This document shows positions 57,525-64,000 of a stretch of 64,000 nt of DNA, piece by piece (the stretch's first letter is position 1; each line of letters begins with the position of its first letter). Position numbers and translations under genes: made by a program. The DNA is taken from the NCBI RefSeq assembly GCF_000471905.2, contig NW_006497672.1, positions 341,191-405,190 on the forward strand. The letters are read 5' to 3'. The notes under the pieces were generated by a model. It saw nothing but the letters and a program-made list of their open reading frames with translations, was not told the origin of the DNA and searched no databases. This stretch comes from Amborella trichopoda (Eukaryota > Streptophyta > Magnoliopsida > Amborellales > Amborellaceae).

Positions 57525-58860
57525 CTCATATGCATCCCACTGCTAGAGGCAACACCGTTTGTGCACCAACCCAAGTACACAGGAGACTATTGTCTCGTCC
57601 TCCTACTCAGCACACACAAGCACACTCTATAAGGGGCAGGCGTCCAGCTGTTCTCTTACAGACACTTGCTCGTAGTTCTCGGCCTCCTAAGGCCAGATCA
57701 CTTGCTCGAGCTGGGCCGACCCCCAGGTCACCCGTGATCATTCTTCAAGGGGTGCACACACATCGCCATTTCAGACAGCCCCTCGCCCTCATCTCAGGCG
57801 TTCTCATGGGTCAACCCTGCTCTTGCCTGCTCCTCCTTCTTCGAGCAAGAACCTTCAGTCATGATACTCGAAGTCCTTCCCCCAAAGCGCCATCCTAAAC
57901 CAGCCCCGTCACTTCAGTCGCTTCTCTAAAGCTCACAAGAGAGCTCGGGGCTAAGACCTTATGGAAGATCAAGTCCTTCATCCTCCCCGGCCCAAGATGA
58001 CTCCACTCCCAGGCCCTCATCCTTTGCCACACCTGATGGAGACAACTCTCATTTGTGCAAGAAGAGCTGACCAACAGTAGGCGCGATCACAGTTTTGACG
58101 TGAGGTCCATCAAAACCTCAAAGCTAAATGCCATAGGGGTCTGCGAATTCTTACCAAGCAAGTGACCAAGGTGGTCGGGGTAATCAGCTCTGATGACCCT
58201 CTTCGCCTGAACCTCCTTCTACCCTGTTCAAATGAGGAATCCTGAAGAAGAATTCCTTGAGCCATGCACTATGGTTGGTGTCGTAGAAGATGACCCAGCC
58301 ACTCAACGGCCACTGTTCTGGTTATTATTTGATCAAAATATGATCGAGATTCCAGAAGCCAAATTCCCTAAGCAAGCTGCACTCGATACATAGGCAAATT
58401 ATTATGCTTATCATGATCCTACAGATGGCTACTTCACGTTAAAATATATCATTGAGGCCCTGATTAAGAAATGTCAGATAAAGCTCGAGGACTTAAAGAA
58501 GGCATTCGGGGCAGTAAAAGCCTCCCATGCAGTAACCATCAAAGAGGAAGACGAAGCCCCTGGTATCCTTCACGCTTTCTTTGTTATAATGCTTTGGGAA
58601 GGTCTAATCACACCTAAACAGGCAAGGCAGCCCCGACACCTTGCTCAGGGGACTGAGGACTGTTGGTGCCTATATCACCAAGTATGAGGCCACTACCTGT
58701 GGGAATGCACCAGTTTCCATGATCTATTTGCAAAGAAAATGCGAGAATGTCAAGAGTTTTACAATATTGCAGTAAGTGATCGCCAAACCACTACTCCACC
58801 GGTGTAAGAGGATCCCCCAACAAAAGACCTTCCTAACAATGATTCAAACCCTCGACTTCC
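57525..58860 (+). pseudogene. Tat gag remnants (fossil)
   Basis: A proline/arginine-rich N-terminal stretch (~57530-57890) is followed by a region with IRNPEEEFLEPCTMVG-like words and ALIKKCQIKLEDLKKAFGAV (~58455-58510). A zinc-finger-like CW.LYHQV.GH and WECTSFHDLFAKKMRECQ (~58660-58760) follows. The wording resembles Tat gag. It is heavily broken. Confidence 0.6.
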
Positions 58861-59379
58861 CAACCATGCATAGTCCATCATGAGTGAAGCAGACTCAAGT
58901 CTTTAAGACGAGAAGCAGTTTGCCAAGCTAGGGCTGCTCACAAGCTTAGCGAGACGAATCAAGCACTACCTAAGAAAACCAGAAGGAGACAGGCACCAAG
59001 GGTTGCTCGTCGGGGAAATAAGACTGCTCAACCTTCAGTTGAGAAGGAATTTCTTAGACCACTTCCCCTATTGCCAACCTTACTGGACTTCATCCCTGGC
59101 AAGATCCTTCTTCCTTCTCCATCCCATCAAGAACATGTCCCTGAGTCATCTTCTCCTCAAAGCACGTCCAATAAGGGTGACAACATTAAAAGCACTTTCC
59201 AACGATCTAAGTAAGGGAAATACCTAAAAGACCCCTGCACACGTCTAACCCTGGTGATGACTTAAAAAGCTGCCTAGATAGGTCTGATGAGGGGAACGAC
59301 CTTAAAATTTCCCCACTTTCTAAACGTTCTTGTTCTTCTTCTTCTACTTCTCATCCTTCCTCTTATATGTCTTCTACAT

Positions 59380-60140
59380 GTACAACCTTGAAATGTCCAG
59401 ACTTCGAAGCTCAATAGAGAATTTGAAGGAATCAACATAAGCAGGATGCAACGGAAGCGGTTGAAAAAGACCTTGGCTGAGGTAGCCAGATTCTTAATAG
59501 TTGCTGATGCCCTGCCATCTAAAGCCAAAGAAGAGCTGTCTTCTTCAAAGAAGCATAAAAAGTCAAAGTCGAAGAAACCCTAGAGGCCATCTGAGCCCGA
59601 CTTTGAGCAGAGATTGAGAGAATTAAGAGGGCAATACTTCTACTCTTAGGAAGCTTGCCACATGATACAAGTTTATGAAGTACCATCCAATGTGGGGCAA
59701 ACGCGGCAGATACCCATGCAAAGACTGTGTGATTCGTATGAAGACACTTCTTGCCCTATAATCATTGAATCTCAAATGCCATATAAACTTCGAGTCGAAG
59801 TTCTGCAGCTTGAGATGCAGTCCATATTTACGGAAGATCCTATTGTTCCTCAATTTGGGAAGGGCACAGAAACTATGATATACCCTGGAGCTTTATTGGA
59901 GGTGGAGATGTCAGGGTCATGGGTCTCTGCACTTGAGGTCGATCAAAAGACCTTTAAAAACAACAATGAAGAGTTGCAAGAGGCCTCAGAAGAATAGGAA
60001 GAAGGCGGTCAAGCTACTGCTGACGAGCTCAAAGAAATAAATCTTAGAGACGAAGTCGACCACAGATCCACTTTCATCTTAGCGAATATGTCTTCAGAAA
60101 AGAAAGAAGATTTCGCTACTTTCTTAAGAGCAAACTGAGA
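59380..60140 (+). pseudogene. Tat protease-RT linker region (fossil)
   Basis: A lysine-rich stretch (KEELSSSKKHKKSKSKKP, ~59528-59580) and an acidic stretch near 59640-60000 lead into DELKEINLRDEVDHRSTFIL (~60020-60080), the conserved N-terminal flank of Tat RT. Protease active-site residues are not clear. Confidence 0.55.
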
Positions 60141-60149
60141 CGTATTCGC

Positions 60150-61380
60150 TTAACATTACTATGAGATGCCGGGTTTAGACCCTCAAGTCGCCATTCACCG
60201 TCTCGGCATTGATCCGACTGTTACACCCGCCAACCATAAATCCAGTAGGTTCATGCCTGACCTTGAGATGCAGATAGAAGCCGAAGTAACCAAACTCTGA
60301 AAAGAAGGCTTCATTCGTGAGGTCAAGTACCTGAAATGGCTAGCAAATGTTGTTTCAGTCAAGAAGAATAATGATCAAATCAGGGTCTGCATTGACTTCC
60401 GCGACCTCAATACCGCCTGTCCCAAAGATGACTTCCCATTGCCATTCACTGAGATGCTCATTGACTCTACACCACACTATCAGATCTTCTCCTTCATGGA
60501 TGGTTACTTTGGTTATAATCAGATACAAATGGTGCCCGAAGAAAAGAAAGCCACTGCATTCTTGACTCCAAAAGGGGTCTTCTGTTACACAATGATGCCT
60601 TTTAGATTAAAGAATGTTGGTGCCACATACCAGAGAGCAATGACGATCATATTCAAAAGACATGATGAACAAGGAGGTGGAGTGTTATGTAGATGACCTG
60701 GTGGTAAAATTCGAGGAGAAAGACGCTCACATGAGAGACCTTGAAAGGGTGTCTGAGCGACTACGTCTTTATCAACTTAAAATGAACCCACTAAAATGCG
60801 CTTTTGGTGTGCGTTCGAGAAAGTTCTTAGGATTCATTGTCAGATATTGAGGGCTTGAATCTTTGAGCCAGTCAAGATTAAGGTGATCCAAAAAATGCCG
60901 TCACCAACAGCACTGTGAAAACTCCATTCTCTTCAAGGACAGCTAGCATACATCCGCAGGTTCATCTCAAATCTCTTAGGCCTCTAGAAACCCTTTACAC
61001 ACATGTTAAAGAAGGATACTTTGCTCATTTGGGATGAAGCATTTCAAGTAGCCCTTGATTACATCAACCAGTATTTACTCAATCCTCCCGTACTTTCTAC
61101 ACCAGTGTTGGGAAAACCTCTCATCCTATACGTGCCTGCTCTAGATGAGTCACTGGGAGCATTGTTAACACAAAACAATGACAATGGAAAAGAAATGACA
61201 ATTTATTATCTCAACCGCAGGATACAAGGGGCCGAGAAGAATTATCCCCCAATAGAGAAGATGTGCTTGGCCCTAATCTTCGCAATACAAAAACTCTGCC
61301 ATTACTTGCTTGGTAATGAAGTGAAACTCATATCAAAAGCCGATCCTGTAATGTTTCTCATGATATGCCCCTTCTTGTAA
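60150..61380 (+). pseudogene. Tat reverse transcriptase and RNase H (fossil)
   Basis: RT words include PGLDPQVAIHRLGIDP, IRVCIDFRDLNTACPKDDFP (~60382-60440), FSFMDGYFGYNQIQM, KNVGATYQRAM and the active-site ECYVDDLVVK (~60677-60705). KMNPLKCAFGVRSRKFLGFI follows. The RNase H part has LLTQNNDNGKEMTIYYLNRR and EKMCLALIFAIQKL (~61160-61300). This is standard Ty3-gypsy order. Broken. Confidence 0.9.
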
Positions 61381-61539
61381 GGGTGCCTTGCTAAGTAAGC
61401 ATTATTGCTGATGGAGTTTGACATCACGTATGTCCCATAGAAGGCCATCAAGGGCCAGGCTGTGGCTGATTTTCTCGTAGCACACCCTATACTGGTGGAG
61501 TCTCCATTATCTGGTGAGCTCCCTGACAAAGAAGTGTTC

Positions 61540-61960
61540 TGTGCTGACCTTGCTCATGTATGGGAATTGTACTTCAACGGAGCCTTCCAATAAGATCGAG
61601 AAGGCACCAGAGTAGTATTCTTGACTCCAAAAGGAGAAGTATTGCGACTTTCTTTCTCTCTCGCTTAGGCCGATTCTCATAATGAGGCAGAATATCAGGC
61701 CCTTACAATCGGGTTGGAGATAGCTTTCGACCTCGACTTGGAGCAGCTCAAGATCTATGGCGACTTTGAGTTGGTTATTCGACAGCTCAAAGGGATCTAT
61801 GACATGAGGAAAGACACTCACAAGCCTTATCACGATACTGTAAAATCGTATATGTCCCAGTTTGAGGATATATCCTTGAGTCACATCCCCAAGAGGCTAA
61901 ACTCGTAGGCTAGTGCACTTGCAAAACTTGGGGCTACAATTCAATTATCCTCATCATGAC
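61540..61960 (+). pseudogene. Second (archaeal-type) RNase H of the Tat element (fossil)
   Basis: ADSHNEAEYQAL-type motif (~61670-61700), LEIAFDLDLEQLKIYGDFEL and VIRQLKGIYDMRKDTH (~61713-61820), then LSHIPKRLNS (~61878-61906). This extra RNase H after the normal one is a known feature of the Tat clade and separates it from Athila and the chromoviruses. Confidence 0.8.
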
Positions 61961-62219
61961 CCATGCTCGTCTGGGTAGCAAAATGGAGACACATTGAGCT
62001 AAGAACCGAGGTAGACACAGATGATGAGAAAAATATCTTCCCTGAGTGCCCTCCTTATCCATTCGGAGCACTTCTATTATCTAAAGAAGTATTCAAGACT
62101 GAAGAAGAAATGGCACGGAGTCAAGGAGCCAAGGTTCAAAACTAGCAACTAGAGTTCTTCGACCCAATATGCATGGAAATTGAACAGGTATAAGATTGGA
62201 GAGAACCCATTACTAGTTT

Positions 62220-63440
62220 CTAAAACATGGTAGACTCCCGGAAGATCATGTTGAGTGCACATCGAATGTCTACCAAGTATACCCTCATTGAAGGAAATGC
62301 TCTCTTCAGACCGTCATTTGATGGTCTTCTTCTTAGACGTGTGGAGGTGTTAGAAGAGGTACACTCAGGCATTTTTGGACTACACCATTCTAGTCCTAAG
62401 CTCTATGAACGGATATGCAGATTGGGGTATTATTGGACTTCCATGATCGCTGATTCCTTAAACTATGCTAAAAAGTGCTAGGTATGACAAATGAATTCAA
62501 GCCTTGTTCATTAACTTCTAGAGCCCCTACACCCTACAGTGGCGCCATGGCTCTTCTCATAATGGGGTATCGACATTGTAGGGCCTATTGAACCTCCTTC
62601 GACGATGGGCCATATCTTTATTCTAGCTACAACAGATTATTTGTTTAAGTGGCCTGAAGCGGTCCCCCTTAAGCAAGTTCCTATGACAACAGTGGCCAAC
62701 TTTGTCCGACATCACATTATATATCAGTTTGGGGTGCTTGAGAGAATTATCTCGAACAATGGCCCCCAATTTTGAAGTCATCATATTGATCGCCTGGTTA
62801 ACCAGTTTAGTTTTGAATGAAGATACTCGACTACGTACCACCCTCGAGCGAATGGCTTGGCTGAGGCCTTCAATAAGACTCTGTGCAATGTTTTATGAAA
62901 ATCGGTATGAAAAAAGAAGAAGAATTGGTACGAGAAGCTTCCCAAAGCACTATGGGCTTATCATACTACTACATGAAATGCTACTGATTCCACTCCTTAG
63001 TCTCTGGTCTATGAGGGTGAAGTAGTTTTACCTCTTGAAATTTAGATCCCTTCATCACGTGTCGCTGTACATCAAGGACTAACCGAATATTGGAGAGTCA
63101 AACTTCGATATCAAGAATTGAATGCACTCAATGAGAAGAGGTTAGATGCTCAGCAGAATCTCGAACTCAACCAAGGAATAATGAAGAGGGCTTTTGACAA
63201 GTCAGTCAAAGTGCGCTCGTTCTCTTTTGGGGATCTAGTTCTGGTCATTAAGAGCCCGATAGTTATGTATGGCCAGCGTAAAGGGAATTTTGAACCCAAT
63301 TGGGATGGTTCCTTTATAGTAATAAAGGTCTCGCCAAATAGAGCTTACATCCTAGCACATCCTAATGGAGAGGAGGTAATGTCCCCCTATCAATGGGCAA
63401 TACCTAAAGAAATATTATCCATGATGCATATTCAAGAAAA
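62220..63440 (+). pseudogene. Tat integrase (fossil)
   Basis: Zinc-binding N-terminus ~62370-62480 (EVHSGIFGLHHSSPKLYER; RLGYYWTSM). Catalytic core ~62560-62880 (WGIDIVGPIEPP; ATTDYLFKWPEAVPLKQV). C-terminal part ~63120-63420 (MKRAFDKSVKVRSFSFGDLV; GNFEPNWDGSFIVIKV; RAYILAHPNGEEVMSPY). Broken in several places. Confidence 0.85.
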
Positions 63441-63650
63441 GAGATCCAATGCAAAGCAAGCAAGACAGTCCAAACAAAGTTTAAACTCTTTCTATTGCAT
63501 TAAAAATGAGTTACAAGTTATAAGCCAAAAAGCCCATTATTTGAGAGGTTATAAGTCTCTTGCATATGAGGATAAGAGGATGGTTACAAACCAAAACCCG
63601 CAGTGTTGCTCTTGCATCTAAGGATAAGAGGACAGTTACAAGCCAAAAAT

Positions 63651-63752
63651 AATTGCTCTCCTAGAAGAAGCAAACCCACGAAAGAATTGCTCTCCTAGAA
63701 GAAGCAAACCCACCAAAGAATTGCTCTCCTAGAAGAAGCAAACCCACCAAAG
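63651..63752 (+). repeat. 34-bp tandem repeat, 3 units
   Basis: Units at 63651, 63685 and 63719: AATTGCTCTCCTAGAAGAAG followed by CAAACCCACCAAAG. They differ at one or two bases. The array is in the 3' untranslated part of the Tat element. Confidence 0.9.
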
Positions 63753-64000
63753 AAGCACCCTCATCATGAAGAAGAAGCAAAACCACTTGGAGAGTCAGCT
63801 TCAATTCATCTGACGAGTGCCACCAAAAGATGGTTACAGGCCAAAAGAAGAAGCAAACCATTTTTGAGTTAGCCTCAATTCATCGGAAGCATATATCAAA
63901 CATACAAAGCGGACTTATCTGGCAAGGAACTTGCCTATGATGGAAAGCATACTCTGTTCACAGTGGATGCCCTTCTACAGAACAACATGGACTTCACTGT

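Larger units (their letters stand above)
56846..63999 (+). mobile_element. Tat/Ogre-type gypsy element interior, runs off the window
   Basis: The interior opens with the Tat primer site, then a leader, gag (57.5-58.9 kb), protease region (59.4-60.0), RT (60.3-60.85), RNase H (61.0-61.35), a second, archaeal-type RNase H (61.55-61.95), and integrase (62.2-63.4). A 34-bp tandem repeat follows near the right edge. The right LTR is not in the window. It is broken, with more than ten breaks. With the LTR at 54041 it is at least 10 kb long. Confidence 0.85.

Noticed and set aside
56842-57898. Frames of 120-190 codons on both strands near 57 kb as host genes
   Set aside because: They lie between the Tat primer site and gag remnants and show no host domain; best explained as the element's leader and N-terminal gag.
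1-63999. tRNA, rRNA, telomeric or organelle insertions
   Set aside because: Read through on both strands for typical tRNA arms, rDNA cores and TTTAGGG runs; none convincing. The only tRNA-like matches are the primer sites of retroelements.

Overview
The window is nuclear DNA of a flowering plant. It is AT-rich and crowded with Ty1-copia and Ty3-gypsy LTR retrotransposons of plant-specific lineages (Tekay/Del chromovirus, Tat/Ogre), plus small non-autonomous hAT, Mutator and Harbinger-like DNA elements. I cannot name the species. I found no convincing host protein gene, tRNA, rRNA or CRISPR array. Almost every open frame belongs to a decayed retroelement or is an artefact of tandem repeats. 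Three assembly gaps (runs of N) lie at 12004-12117, 25896-26534 and 41878-42316.

Layout. 1-3829: a copia element with a long LTR (777-2753), a tRNA-iMet primer site, and gag plus the start of protease. 3830-13072: a gypsy-type element with Tat-like gag but no recognisable pol, opening with an LTR whose first ~890 bp recur at 12205-13072. 13100-27200: gene-poor AT-rich DNA holding an inverted-repeat element (13187-13794), a two-copy MITE family (15739-16134, 20912-21298), a hAT-like element with an exact 8-bp target duplication (16512-18088), a Mutator-like element with long inverted repeats and an exact 9-bp target duplication (18211-19702), a third possible MITE (25352-25851) and many short tandem repeats.

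27444-42316: a copia element with a 247-bp LTR is split by a 10.5-kb Tekay/Del gypsy element (30670-41195). The gypsy has two ~3-kb LTRs and a 5-bp target duplication (AAAAG), so the order of events is clear. 43275-46349: a reverse-strand LTR of the same Tekay group. 46634-51903: another, incomplete Tekay element. 51904-63999: two Tat/Ogre LTRs in a row, then the interior of a Tat element with gag, protease, reverse transcriptase, two RNase H domains and integrase, running off the window end.

The biology is nested transposition. Copia elements received gypsy elements, Tekay LTRs accumulated in both orientations, and a Tat element landed beside a Tekay LTR remnant. All LTR elements are coding-dead fossils with many breaks. 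The most interesting parts are the two DNA transposons with exact target duplications (one carrying paired hairpins and a 700-bp minisatellite, the other a possible captured reading frame), the gag-only Tat-like element, and the fast-changing tandem arrays inside the LTRs.
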